This document shows positions 33,060-43,860 of a stretch of 64,000 nt of DNA, piece after piece (the first letter of the stretch is position 1; every line of letters begins with the position of its first letter). The position numbers and the translations under genes were made by a program. The notes below the pieces were generated by a model, which was not told the origin of the DNA, ran no database searches, and saw only the letters and a list, made by a program, of their open reading frames with translations. The DNA lies in NCBI GenBank assembly GCA_027257055.1, contig JAPVLO010000275.1:992001-1056000 (forward strand), written 5' to 3'. This DNA comes from Cephalopachus bancanus (Eukaryota; Chordata; Mammalia; Primates; Tarsiidae).

Positions 33060-35182
33060 TTTTCTGCAACTGGACGGTCCCGCCTGAGGGTGAGGAGAGA
33101 AAGACAGTGACACTTGAAATGTGTTGTTCATGTCCAGTCTACTCTGCAATCTTGTTTTGTTTGCTGTCACTGCAGAAAACCCTGCTTCACAAAGATAGGA
33201 TGTTGAAAATGGAAGCAGGCTTGTCAGTGCTTTTGTGGCAATCTCTGGATATTCTGCATGACTTTAATCCAGAATGTATGGAGATTTGAAGTTGTCTCAA
33301 GCATACTTTAAAGACCACCATCATTTGTGATCTCAAGCAGTTGATCCTCTTCTAACCTGGACAGAATTGGTTCACTTGCCTTACTCACAAATGGGTTGCA
33401 GATTCATTCCTTCCCAGCTTGGGGGTCTTTCGTGTTCACGCTCTTTTGAAAGCTGAGATAAGCTGGGCTCGGTGGCTCAGCCTGTCATCCCGCGCTTTGG
33501 GAGGCTGAGGTGAGTGGATTGCCTGAGCCCGCGGGTTTGAGACCCGCCTGGGCAACTTGGCACGACCTCATCTCCACACTAAAAATCAAAAATTAGCTGG
33601 GCGTGGTAGCGCATGCCTGTAGTTCCAGCTACTTGAAAGGCTGAGGCGGAAGGAGAGCCGGAGCCCAGCAGGTCGAGGCTGCGGTGGCTGGGAGTGGCCA
33701 CTGCATTCCAGTCTGGGCGACAGAGTGAGACTCCAACTCAAAAAAAAGCTGAAATAGATGACCATGCACCAACTGATAGAAAGAAGGCCCTGGCTCGGTC
33801 TCTCAAAATTTCTGCTAAATGTTTGAAATATGTCAAAAATTCCAGTGTTCATTCAATGCCCCCATAATTCAGTTTGGCTTTGAATGCAGCTACTTTATCT
33901 GCCGACTTGAACATAGTAGTCGTTCTCCCCTGAAGTGACAGATTGAGTTTTCTGAGCAGGTTGAATATGTCACATAAGTAAGCAAGTTTTGTGGCCCATT
34001 CTGTGTCACTGATATGTGCTGCCAGTGGTGACTGTTTTATTAAAGAAATCTCTGGAGCAGCTCTCATAACTCAAAAACTCTGGCCAGTGATCTCCCTTTA
34101 GAAAACCATCTCACTTCTGTGTTTAAGAGGAGATGTGTGTGCCCTGCATCCATCTCCTCACAGAGCTGCATGAACAGACATAAGTTAAGGACATGGACTT
34201 TAATGTGGTTGATAATTTTAATCACATCCTGCAAAATGGTGTTAAGTTCAGGTGACATTTTTTGGCTAGCCAGCTTTTCTCTATGGATGACACAATGGTA
34301 GACTCACGTTCAGAAGCAACCTCTTTGACCTGAGTAGTGAAACCAGAAAGCTGTCCAGTCATGGCAGCTGCTCTGTCTTTGCGAATACCAACACAAAATG
34401 ACCAATTCGGCTTTCCTAATATGCATCCATTTCAAAACTTGAATAGTTCTGCGGCTGTGGTATTGGTTAGCAACAAAAGTGCACATAACATATCCTCATG
34501 CATATCCTCCAGAGAAATATATTGCACAAAACAAACATTGTTGCCTTGCTGTCAATATTGTTAGGCTCATCGACCTGGATTGTGTACCACGACTCAATAA
34601 TCCTCTCTAACAATTGTGCCTCAATATCCTTTACTATTTCGTCAATCCGTCTAACTATGGTGCTAGCTGAAAGAGGAACACGTGCTACCTTTTGAACTGC
34701 AGCCTCTCCTAAAAGTTCATGACAAGTGTCCTGAGCAGCAGGCAGGATCAGCTCTTCACCAATAGTAAAGGGCATCTTAGCTTTTAGCAGTGCAGTTAGA
34801 ATTATGCTGTCAGCGCAGACACATTTGATGAAGTGATGGCCTTCAATAGTTGCTTCTGTTCTTTGTGTTCACTTTTAAGAAGCAAAACCAAAAACTCCAA
34901 AGCCTTTTCTTTTAATGCAGGGTGCTTGGTCTCCCTGTGGCAAAGCAGTTTTGAAGGTTTTATGGCTTCAGTGGATAGCTGGCTGCCACGTTTTATACAA
35001 AGTGAACTTGGAGAATGTGAATCCCCTATTGCAACGAACCCATAATTTAATTGGAACTCTTGGCATTTTCTTTTAAAGGCAACTTTCTTTTTGTTGGCAG
35101 TCTTAAAGTCTTCTGCTGTCTCATCATTGGGTCTTTCCCCCTTTTCAAAGAAGCTCTCCACTGGCATTTGTGTTTTACTCAT
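33060..35182 (-). pseudogene. hAT (Charlie3-like) transposase, decayed
   Basis: Minus-strand frames in protein order. 34802-35182 is the N-terminus from MSKTQ, with a BED-finger-like stretch (LCIKRGSQLS, then HRETKHP), but the second Cys of the expected C-x2-C is Arg. 34467-34775 begins the catalytic core (TIGEELILPAAQDTCHELLGE; LLERIIESWYTIQVDE, with the first catalytic Asp). 34064-34258 holds LQDVIKIINHIK and HTHLLLNTEVRWFSKGR. 33849-34067 holds DIFNLLRKLNLSLQG. Beyond the Alu, the C-terminal dimerisation part lies at about 33060-33440. At least four frame breaks and the Alu exclude function. Similar cores occur in domesticated ZBED/FAM200 host genes, but nothing here suggests domestication. 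Confidence 0.8.
33461..33744 (+). mobile_element. Alu (derived subfamily), sense, inside Charlie3
   Basis: GCTGGGCTCGGTGGCTCAGCCTG start, CCCGCGCTTTGGG left monomer, intact GGGAGTGGCCACTGC right monomer. Flanked by AAAGCTGAGATA (33449-33460) and AAAGCTGAAATA (33745-33756). Confidence 0.92.
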
Positions 35183-35600
35183 TCTGGCTAGGGTTAGCTT
35201 TTGTGGGCTTACCTAAACTGTTGTGAGCGCTAGCGTCGCTGCCTCAGCTCCATCTCAGATCATCAGGAATCAGAGTCTCATAAAGAGCAGCAACCTATTT
35301 CCCTCGTGTGCACAGTTCACAGTGGGGTTTGTGCTCCTCTGAGAATCTAACGCCACCACTGAACTGACAGAAGGCAGAGCTCAGGCAATAATGTGAGCGA
35401 TGCGGAGCAACTACAAATGCCGATGAGGCTTTGCTCGCTCACTTGCCACTCACCTCCTGCTGTGTGGCCCAATTACTACAGGCATGAACTGGGAGGTGGG
35501 GACCCTGATCTAAGGAATGCGTGTGATGGGAAACCTGCAGCTGTTAAGTGTTTTTGTAGTACTGAAAGCTTGCTCTAGGGCCCCAAAGATGATAGAACCA

Positions 35601-35905
35601 GCTGGGCGTGGTAGGTCACACCTGTACTCCTAGCACTGTGGGAGGCTGAGGTAGGCGGATTGCTTGTGTCGGGAGTTTGAGACCACCGAGGGCAACATAG
35701 TGAAACCTCATCTCTACAAAAAATCAAAAAATTATCCAGGTGTGGTGGTGCATGCCTGTAGTCCCAGCTACTCGGGAGGCTGATGTAGAAGGATCACCTA
35801 AGCCCAGGAGGTCGAGGCTGCTGTGAGTCATGATCGTTGTGATCATGGCACTGCACCCCAGCTTAGGTGACAGAGTGAGACCCCTGACTCAAAATAAAAA
35901 AAGCA
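35601..35905 (+). mobile_element. AluJ-like, sense
   Basis: GCTGGGCGTGGTAGGTCACACC start, older right monomer (GAGTCATGATCGTTGTGATCATGGC) and tail AAAATAAAAAAAGCA. Exact duplication ATGATAGAACCA at 35589-35600 and 35906-35917. Confidence 0.92.
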
Positions 35906-36244
35906 ATGATAGAACCAAGGTGCTTGGACTGCACGGTTGTCTTCCTTCACCCCCAACCCATGCGCGTCAGATCCCGCCAGCTCTTGCTTCAGAAGTCACC
36001 TGCAGCCCATCCCCTCATCTTCATCTCCATGGCTGCCCCTTTGGTTCCAGCCACCAGGCTCTCACCTGTGTAGCAGCCAGAATCAGGGCACCTTCTACTC
36101 CATGGGGGTCTCGTCGAGGGCTGGAATTGACTCCATCACTTAGGAAGGGGCCACCGTTTCTACTTGCAACAGAACTCCCCTGTGTGCTTGAGAGAGTGAC
36201 CAGTATGCTTCTTTAAAGATCTAACTAGGAAGCTAAAACGTCTT

Positions 36245-36560
36245 CCAGAAGTTTTCAGTGGCTTCTTGTCACACAGAGGGAACAAAATCAAAAATTCCCC
36301 TGGCCTGCCGTGCTTTCCCCAAGCTGCTGACTTCATCCAATGACTCCCTGGGCTCCAACTCCTCTGGTCTCCTGGCAGTTTCTGTAACATTCCAAGGTTT
36401 CCCTCTGTGCTTGGAATGTGCATCCATGCAGGCTCCAGACCCCCACACCTCCCCAGTCCCACGCCCTGGACATAAGATGCAGCCTCTGCTTCCTCGCCTC
36501 TCCTGCTCTTGACTCTGACTTTCAGGAGTGCAGGGGTCCTGTCTGTGTGGCCCCTGGAAC
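36245..36560 (+). mobile_element. L2 LINE fragment, sense
   Basis: GAACAAAATCAAAAATTCCCCTGGCCTG, TGACTCCCTGGGCTCC and CTCTGTGCTTGGAATGTGC follow the L2 3'-region order. Diverged; non-coding. Confidence 0.5.
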
Positions 36561-37639
36561 GTGTGAGCCGGTGTTGTGGAAGTGATCAACTTGGCATCCT
36601 GTAGAATGATTGTTCAGCTGCGTCAGGGCCACTCCTGTGAGGCCTTCACCAAGCCCCAGAGCAGCTTTCACTGGCAGATGCACCCTGAGCACACGCGTTG
36701 TGTCCCGTGCAACACCCCGCAGCCTTGACGTGCCTCCGTGCCTGCAGCCGAGCTGAGACAAGAGGGCCGTGTCTTTAGTTCCAGCTCCGTGTGTAGTTAG
36801 TGGGCAAATAACTGACTGAGTGTTGAAAGAACGAATGTGAAAGTGAACAAAAGGTGCAGCAAATGCATGAACGGACCGAAAAAGGAAGGAGGCAGAGTGA
36901 GTGTAGTGCAACTCAGGAATTCTGGACTTCAGTTGCAGCTCTGCCACAAGCGAGGAAGGGGTGACGAGCAGGCTACTCCCACTCTCTGGGCCTCCAAAGG
37001 TACCTTGACCCCCCACCCCCGGGAGTATTCGTCCCAATTGTACCTCCCTGACTGGCAGTTTGTCCACTCGACCCTCTCATTCACTGGGGCGCAAGCCCCG
37101 TGGGCTTCACCGTGACCCAGCTCTTCCACGGTGCCTGGTGTATTTGAGCCATGACTAAATGAAGTATTAAGCTGATAAGGGAAACATAGAGTCGAAGCAA
37201 AAACCAGAGAGGGGCATCTGGAGAAGCGGGCATGAAGGGCCTATGACCCGGAAGCAATGGGACAGAAAGATTCAGAACGTACCTTACAGAAGTTTGGAAC
37301 ATTTCCCTCAGCCCGTCTCTCACGCATGTGCTTTCCTTGGCCAGCCTCGTGGTCTTTCCATTTTTATTTTTTAACATATTAGCAGCATTCAAGGTAACAC
37401 GGGTTGGGTGGGAGATGGTAATAGCATCCCAGGATAATCATTGGTTTCCGGTAAAAAAAGAAAAATCGCAGGATCAGAATTGTCAGGAGGTGCAAACCCC
37501 TGCATGCTGCAGTGCTGCCTCCACAGTCTCAGGTTTGCATGATGTTATTAGAACGGCCCCCGTCCAGGCCGTGTTTGGTGTGTGGCCTGACTCAGCCCTC
37601 CCGGTGAGGCTGCAAATACATTTGATCAGAAAATCGGGC
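36561..37639. other. GC-moderate sequence with a possible MIR, no gene seen
   Basis: MIR-like phrases near 36900-37000 (CTGGACTTCAGTTGCAGCTCTGCCACAA, CTCTCTGGGCCTCC). The 181-codon minus frame at 36522-37067 has no domain and overlaps the repeat, so I do not call it a gene. Confidence 0.4.
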
Positions 37640-37985
37640 AGCATCCTTTAATGTATCTCCCACTCCCTCACAGCCCTCTGCTCGCTGCCGCCCCGTTTCA
37701 GGTCATCGTCTTCTCTAGTGTAGGTCTAGTCCCTTTGCCACTCTGCTCAGTGCCCTTCCATGCCTCCCATTGTCTACAGATTGGCAGATACCTGACCAGC
37801 CTGCAGTACCCTTGTCTTCAGGCTCCATGCGTTGCCCATGCTGACCTCTTCCTGAAATGTGCATCTGGAGTCATTGTACTTGGCAAACTCCTGTTCATCC
37901 TGTAAAACCCACTGTCACGTCATCCCTGACCCCTCCTACCTCACCGTCATGCCAGGAAGACTTCATAAGGCATTTCTTCATGTCA
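37640..37985 (+). mobile_element. L2 LINE 3' end, sense
   Basis: GACCTCTTCCTGAAATGTGC, CTCCTGTTCATCCTGTAAAACCC, CTGTCACGTCATCCCTGACCCC and GGAAGACTTC reproduce the L2 terminal series that precedes its short 3' repeat. Confidence 0.65.
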
Positions 37986-38389
37986 CCACAAAACCCAGTA
38001 TATGTATTGGATTGTGTACAGAGTGGTTTTACCCTCATGTTGGGCAAAATTGCAGAAGTACAGCTATTTGGCTGTCTTCCTTTGTTACTGTGGTTACCAG
38101 CATCTTATTGACAAACTTCTTAAGTGCAATTTTATCTTGCAGCAACCTTGAAGCAACCCTAAAGAGAAGCTATGTTAACACTAGTGCTGAAAGAGAATCT
38201 TAAATATCTTATCGGTATAACGAGTCTAATTTGGAGTAAGACCCAGCTAGAAAAATCGGAATACAATAAAGTGCAACAAAGAAGAGTCCTTTATGGCAAA
38301 AATATCCGTCTTGTGGTTTCATCTGAAGATGAAGCAGTGGCCATGGTCAGTGACATCAGGCAATGCCTGGTCGTCTGAGCCACCCACAC

Positions 38390-38720
38390 ACTGGGCAGCA
38401 TCTTCAACATCACATTTCATTTTCAGGGATTCCTAGGACCATGTTTTGAATAAGCAGTTCATTAAGCCATGATGTTTACATATGTTAATGAGTGACTTTA
38501 GTGTGATGCGATCACATGCCTTACAATGACAGTTCTTTATATTTGAAAATCTTCCTAATTAAGACATCTTTCTCTGCAAGTCAAAAGATGTAATTTATCT
38601 TGAAGTTATGCATAAATTGGAGCGCGGCTGGGTGCCGCTGCTGTTGTCATTAAAACGTTATTTGGTAAATTAGATCTGTATTTAGTTCAGAGCTGATGAT
38701 TGAAATGTTATGGTGACATA
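38390..38720. promoter_or_regulatory. Candidate conserved non-coding element
   Basis: Repeat-free AT-rich stretch dense in homeodomain-type TAAT/ATTA cores (GTTAATGAG, CTAATTAAG, TCATTAAAACG), around a short CpG-holding core (GGAGCGCGGCTGGGTGCCGC). The look is that of a conserved enhancer, but conservation cannot be tested here. Confidence 0.25.
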
Positions 38721-40180
38721 TGGCAGAGGAAGGGCCGGGCATGTTCCAGGGCACGTGTTCCCTTTCTGTCTTCACTTCAAAGCTCATCCCTGCATCCCCA
38801 AGCTGCACACCTGTTCCAGTGAAGCATGCCTCCTTGCATGGTCCCTACCTCACGCCCGTCTGCCCCCAGGAAGACCTGTTGATGCCTCCCACCTCCTCCT
38901 CCACTTTTAGAACTTGTTGTGAGTTCCCCTTTGCTTCTACCCCTTTGCTTTCGCGCTAAGAGCCGCTCATCAGGCCCGGCCTGCAGGTCTTGACCCTCAT
39001 GGCGTCCGAGCAGGATTGAGGGGTGGGCCGGGGTGGGCCGCTGGACAGCCGTCAGGGACCCATCTGGTGTGGGTTCCACACGTGCTGGGCAACCTCATAG
39101 CACTGGATTAAATCACTGAGGTTTTTGCAGGTGATGGACTCGCCGTCGAGCTGGTGAAACTAGGAATCGGCCCCTTCCTGCGGCTGAGGTTAGCAGTACC
39201 TTTGAGGGTGATGGAAATAAGCACGAAGACTTACGCGCCCAAGTGTTGTCATGTCCAAATGCAGAGGAGTGGGTGTGACACAAGCTTCGAGGTCTAGTGG
39301 TACTCAGCTGAAGATTTGAAACTGAGCATGGTGTATTGTTTGCTGAGGATCAGCAATTCATTTTATGATCTAAATTTTAAACACCCTGCCTCTCACAGTT
39401 ATTTTATTTGGAAATGGCGTTTTTAAAAACCTTCTTTTGCAATTAAAGAGGAAAGCATAACATATTTATGAAAAGAAAACCAGTTTATTCCTGGCCCTCT
39501 GGATGAGTGGGAACAGATATTTACAAAACACTGTCTGGGTCGTTGGGGAAGGAAGGAGAGGGGCGAGACGCCAAGCCAGCCAGCCAGCCAGTTGCCTAAG
39601 CTGTGGACGGCTGAGGGGATGGAGAGGCCAGTGTCCTATGGAGGTGACACACAGCCAGCTGCTGTGCTGTCCTCTGCCTCCACCAGAGCGCCTTGAGTCT
39701 GTGCTCTGTGCCCAAGCTGCAGAACAGTACCCTTGCCAGAGACCATCCCTTCCACAGAGTCCATCCAGGCCCACCTGTGTTTCTGGGCCTCATCTCCCAT
39801 CTCAAGTCCTGTCCTATCTTGCTACCACCCTCCTCTTTGCTTCCTAGATCCAGAGAGGCGGCAGCACTTGCTCTCTGCACTCTCGAGGCAGTCCCTTACC
39901 AGTGCTGGTGGGCTTTGGTGCCACCTTCTCTACACCCACCAGCGCTGTCCCTGTCCCCCTGAGGTTGGATCTGTACTCAGTTTTGCAGAAACCCCCTCTG
40001 CAGGCACTGGGCAGGATGACATAGGTACCCATATTATGAAATATATGCACTTATAGATGATATATATTCCTTAAGAGATCCTTGCAAAAAGAGGTCATAT
40101 TCTCACCCTCATTCGACAGATAAGGAACGTGACCTTCAAAGAGACTGATGAGCTGATCAAAGTCAACACAACTCTGAAGC
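38721..40180. other. Unclassified GC-richer sequence, no gene seen
   Basis: Overlapping open frames on both strands at 39466-40056 arise from CpG and CT-rich composition. A (CCAG)4-5 micro-repeat lies near 39573-39593. No domain recognised. Confidence 0.4.
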
Positions 40181-40184
40181 ATCA

Positions 40185-40400
40185 TAACATGTGATTTGAG
40201 AGCACAGGCTCTGGGCTGCCTAGGTGGGAACACCAGCTCTACTCTGATCACTTTGGGGTCATGGGGAAATGACTACTCCTTCTGTGCCTCAGTTTCTCAT
40301 CCATAGCAGGGATGGTACCTCATGGGGCAGTTGTGAAAGTTAATTGACATAGTGTACGTAAGGATCTCAGCCAGGACCTGGCATGTATAAGCCCTCAGTG
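40185..40400 (+). repeat. MIR SINE, sense, near complete
   Basis: TTTGAGAGCACAGGCTCTGGGCTGCCTAGG (tRNA-related part), then GTGCCTCAGTTTCTCATCC core, GGATGGTACCTCATGGGGCAGTTGTG, and an end at GGACCTGGCATGTATAAGCCCTCAGTGA. Confidence 0.7.
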
Positions 40401-40939
40401 ACACCAAACTATGATTGGTCTCTGTCTTTCTCTTCCTTCCTGTGGGGTGTCCAGCCACAGAGAACGTAGATAGGGCCTTCTTTGACCACATCCCCCAGTG
40501 TTCTATCTCTCCTGCAATGTGTGCCCTTTATTCCCCTGCAAATTGCAAACATAGGACAGTCTCACTGTGACCAGTCAACATCTCCAGAAAAAAGGGGAAC
40601 ATCTCCAGGAAAAAGCAGGTGTCTCACCCTGCTCGCCTCCCTCCCCAGCTCAGCCAGGGGGAGAGCTGTGAGTGTCTCCCGCCACCATCATCCATGTGCC
40701 CACGCACACACCCACAGACAGGGTTTCTGTTTTTATTTTAAATGGAAATGGATTTGCCCGACTCACAGTGGTCTCAGCTTTATGTGTTCCCTTAGCACTT
40801 GTACATCCCTCCAGGTCAATAAATCGAGACCTTGACAACTCGCTTTTACAGCTACATTGTATCCTTCTTTGAAGGCTGCAGGAAATCTGTAATCACAAAT
40901 TAATTTTCCTTTCCACATGTACTTTAAAAAATGTTTTCC
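40401..40939. other. Unclassified sequence, no gene seen
   Basis: Nothing assignable. A short near-repeat (ACATCTCCAGAAAAAAGGGGA, ACATCTCCAGGAAAAAGC) sits at 40578-40616. Confidence 0.4.
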
Positions 40940-41148
40940 CTCGTGACCATCCTGGGTCTTGGTGAGATCTCGTCTCTACAGTATATCAAAAAATTATCCT
41001 GGCGTGGTAGTGCATGCCTGTAGTTTCGGCTACTTGGAAAGCTGAGGTGGAAGGATCGCCTGAGCCCAGCAGGTCGACACTGGGGTGGCCGTGAGTGTGC
41101 CACTGCACTCCAGCCTAGGTGACAGAGTAAGACCCTGACTCAAAAAAA
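40940..41148 (+). mobile_element. Alu, 5' truncated, sense
   Basis: Begins inside the left monomer (CATCCTGGGTCTTGGTGAGATCTCGTCTCTAC), has the linker ATCAAAAAATTATCC, the full right monomer and a short A8 tail. The target duplication is not clear. Confidence 0.82.
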
Positions 41149-41599
41149 ACTCTAAAAGACAAATAGTGTTCCCCTAACAACAAGGTTACAGAAATCTAAC
41201 TTTCTATCACACAAACAAATGAGCAACCTCTGACCTGAGAGTTCTGGCCATTTTTCAAGGGATCTGGCAAGAGATCTGTAGAATGCCCACTCTGTGCTGG
41301 GGTCAGAGTGTGGATGAGGCAGGTGGAGACTTGTACGCAGCACACACAGAGGGACCCAGGCATTGCTGGCGGAGGTGGAGACTAGGTTGGCACCACCTAG
41401 ACTGTTTTCTTATGGATACTGGCATCAGGTAGACCTGGTCCCTGGAGCTAGCTGTGGGACCTGAAAGAGCTGCCAGACATTTCTGCCGAGAAGGGGGTGG
41501 CACGGGCTTGGCTGAAGGTTTAAAGAAGAGGCATAGGTATGCTCATGGGAATGGTGAACCTTCAAGTGCAAGAGAGCCAGGTCGCTAAAGGGGAGAGGT
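41149..41599. other. Unclassified sequence, no gene seen
   Basis: No recognisable gene or repeat. Confidence 0.35.
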
Positions 41600-41765
41600 G
41601 GGATGAGGGGCTGGGGTCCAGAAGTTCAGAATTACCTGTCGGGTATAAGGTTCACCATCTGGGTAGTGGGGTGCATGAAGCCCACCCCCCACCGTTACAC
41701 AATATATCCATGTAACAGATGTGCACTTGTAGCCCCCAATCTAAACATAAAACTTAAAATAGTAC
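41600..41765 (+). mobile_element. L1 3' end fragment, sense
   Basis: GGGTATAAGGTTCACCATCTGGG, then CACCGTTACACAATATATCCATGTAACAG, GTGCACTTGTAGCCCCCAATC and AAACTTAAAATAG: an L1M/L1PB-like 3' UTR end. Confidence 0.6.
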
Positions 41766-42480
41766 TTGTTTACTTTTGAATTTAAAACACATTGGTGTTG
41801 GTTTTCACTGTTTAATTGAAATCAGTTGGGTGGGTTTGATGTAGATAACTGAACAGAGACCACACACCCAAGTACCGTTGGCTGTAGAGACACAGTGTAG
41901 ACAGGTGTGATGACTGGGAGAGGGTTTGCTTTGCAGCAAGGAGTCGTTTCATGAGCTATGAGGAAGAACTTTGGCCTTAGAAGTCTGTGCAGACAACCTG
42001 CAGAGGTTTGGGCTGTTTCTCTAAAGAGACACAATGGGAAGACTGGCCCTCCTCGGGTCGTGAGGGGGCTGTTTTGTCTTAGGCAATGCCAGGAAGACTG
42101 ACTTCTGGCCGGGACAGGTGACTTCTGGCCCTGTTGAGTCGGAGGATCCCATGTTTCCAGAGTCTTCGTCCACATTTTCTTTGGCAAATCTGATGCCCTC
42201 CTGAAGTCAGAGCCGTGAAGCCTGTGACTCCAGAAGTTCATTTGAAATGGGCATTTTGACGCTGCATTGGAGTTGAATCCCACTTTGCTTGTGCACTTTG
42301 CAGAGACACATACTGGATGACTTCACTCTGTAAGATGTGGTTTGGCAAAGATAGTACAGTCCTTTGTTGTGGGAAGATATATTAGTCCTGCTTGCTTGTT
42401 AAAAAGCATCTTTAATGGAATTTCAATTACACTGTCGCCTCCAGTGTAACCCACCTAACTGTTAGAGTCTGAAAAGAAAA
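41766..42480. other. Unclassified sequence, no gene seen
   Basis: Open minus frame 41822-42283 (153 codons) lacks any family feature. A 12-bp direct repeat GACTTCTGGCC occurs twice near 42100-42130. Confidence 0.35.
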
Positions 42481-42499
42481 AATACTTCATAGAAAACTG

Positions 42500-43080
42500 T
42501 GCTCCAGTTATCTATGGCTGCACAGTAAAGCACCTCACAATTTAGTGGCATTAAACAACCATTCTTCATGATTCTGTGAGAAATATAGGCAAGACGGGGC
42601 CGAGATGGACCAGTGACTGGGACCCTCCCAGATGACAGGGGATGGGTGGGACGGCTGGACTGGGGCCACATGTTTGGGGTTTTGGTTCTGGCTAATGGTT
42701 AGCTTCTCTGGGTCTTCTGTGTGTCATGTCTGCTGGGGCTGAAATGTCCAGGAAGGCTTCTTCACTTACATGCATGTCCAGTGCCCAGGCTCAGATGACC
42801 AGAGTAGCTGGGACAGGCCAGTTACCTGTCTCTCTTCAGGTGACCTCGATGGCTGCTTGGGCTTCCTCAGATCGCGGTAGTTGTATTTGTTGCATGGTGT
42901 CTGGCTTCTCCCAGGCTGAGCATTCTAACAGGCTCTTGCAGAAGCTGCCAGCCTTCTTATGACTCAGCTTCCACTGTCTGATAGAGTGTTGCCTCTGCCT
43001 CTGTCACATTCTCTAGATCAATCAAGTCACACAGGCTGGCCTATGGGCAAAGGTCTGGGAATTAGACTCCACTTTTCAAA
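42500..43080 (+). mobile_element. Ancient interspersed repeat of unresolved class
   Basis: Order of CCAGTTATCTATGGCTGCACAGTAAAGCACC, TTAGTGGCATTAAACAACC, GATTCTGTGAGAAATATAGG, GGCTTCTTCACTTACATGC and AATTAGACTCCACTTTTCAAAGGG matches a repeat seen widely in mammals (probably LTR-derived). I cannot name the subfamily with confidence. Confidence 0.45.
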
Positions 43081-43350
43081 GGGAGAAGGCATCCCTGATT
43101 TACTGCAGAAGGTTCCTTTTCAATTTCAACATTAAAGTATTTTAATACATAAAGCTGAAATTCAACTTAATGTTCTATCTGAATATTTAATATTTTGTTC
43201 ACGTTTAACTTAATAACAGAGGCTATTTTACTGTAGCTCTTAGAACCCCTGACCTATAAAAACATGCCTTTCAGAATCAATTGATCTGAGAAAGGAAGCA
43301 GTGATGAAATTCTTACCATCTTGAAAAGCCTGCTGCCCATTTGAGATAGT

Positions 43351-43860
43351 GTTCTGTCTGCCATGGGTCATTTGGGGTTGTTCTGTCTGCTGTGGGTTGT
43401 TCCGTCTCTCGTGGGTGGTTGCTCTGGGTTGTTCCATGCACAGTGGGCTGGCCGGTCTTCAGTGGGTTGTTCTGGGTTGTTCTGTCTGCTGTGGGTTGTT
43501 CTGTCTGTCATGGGTTGTTCTGTCTACTGTGTGTTGTTCTGCGTTCTTCTGTCTGATGTGGGTTGTTCTGTCTCCCCTGAGTTGTTCTGTCTGCCACAGA
43601 TTATTCTGTCTGCCGTGGGTTGTTCCTGTCTGCCGTGGGCTGTTTTGTCTGCTGTGGGTTGTTCTGTCTGCTATGGGTTGTACTGGGTTCTTCTGTCTGC
43701 CATGGGTTTTTCAGTCTGCCATGGGTTGTTCCGTCTGCCGTGGGTTCTTCTGTCTGCCATGGGTTGTTCTGGGTAGTTTTGTCTGCCATGGGTTTTTCTG
43801 TCTGCTGTGGATTGTTCTGGTTTCTTCTGTCTGCCATGGGCTGTTCTGTCTGCCATGGTT
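43351..43860. repeat. Minisatellite, 19-bp period
   Basis: About 25 imperfect copies of a 19-bp unit close to TTGTTCTGTCTGCCGTGGG, with some 29-bp units that carry an extra GGGTTGTTCT-like block. The plus strand is nearly free of A. Stop codons are rare in the unit, so three plus frames (43349-43900, 43363-43776, 43620-43874) and two minus frames stay open. These frames are a by-product, not genes. Confidence 0.93.

Larger units (their letters stand above)
32854..35507 (-). mobile_element. Charlie3/MER1-type hAT DNA transposon, nearly complete, with nested Alu
   Basis: Starts CAGTGGTCCCCAACCTC and ends GAGGTGGGGACCCTG, imperfect inverted ends of the Charlie/MER1 type. The 8-bp flanks GTCTCAGG (32846-32853) and ATCTAAGG (35508-35515) match at 6 of 8, the hAT duplication size. 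The right 300 bp (from about 35245) is the familiar MER1 terminal sequence (GATCATCAGGAATCAGAGTCTCATAA). It is 2,654 bp, or about 2.36 kb without the Alu at 33461-33744, against roughly 2.7 kb recalled for the autonomous element. The transposase lies on the minus strand between the ends. It is a rare near-full autonomous copy rather than the common short MER1 form. Confidence 0.88.

Noticed and set aside
34467..35182. A domesticated ZBED/FAM200-like host gene
   Set aside because: The frames lie within intact transposon ends, are frameshifted, the zinc finger is damaged and an Alu interrupts the gene.
36129..36462. Exon candidates from overlapping frames at 35.8-36.5 kb
   Set aside because: Part is Alu and part L2; no splice-framed protein sequence is recognisable.
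36522..37067. A 181-codon minus-strand frame
   Set aside because: No domain, no signal or splice context, overlapping frames on both strands and MIR-like sequence within it.
43351..43860. CRISPR-like array
   Set aside because: The repeats are contiguous 19-bp units without unique spacers, and the context is a primate chromosome.
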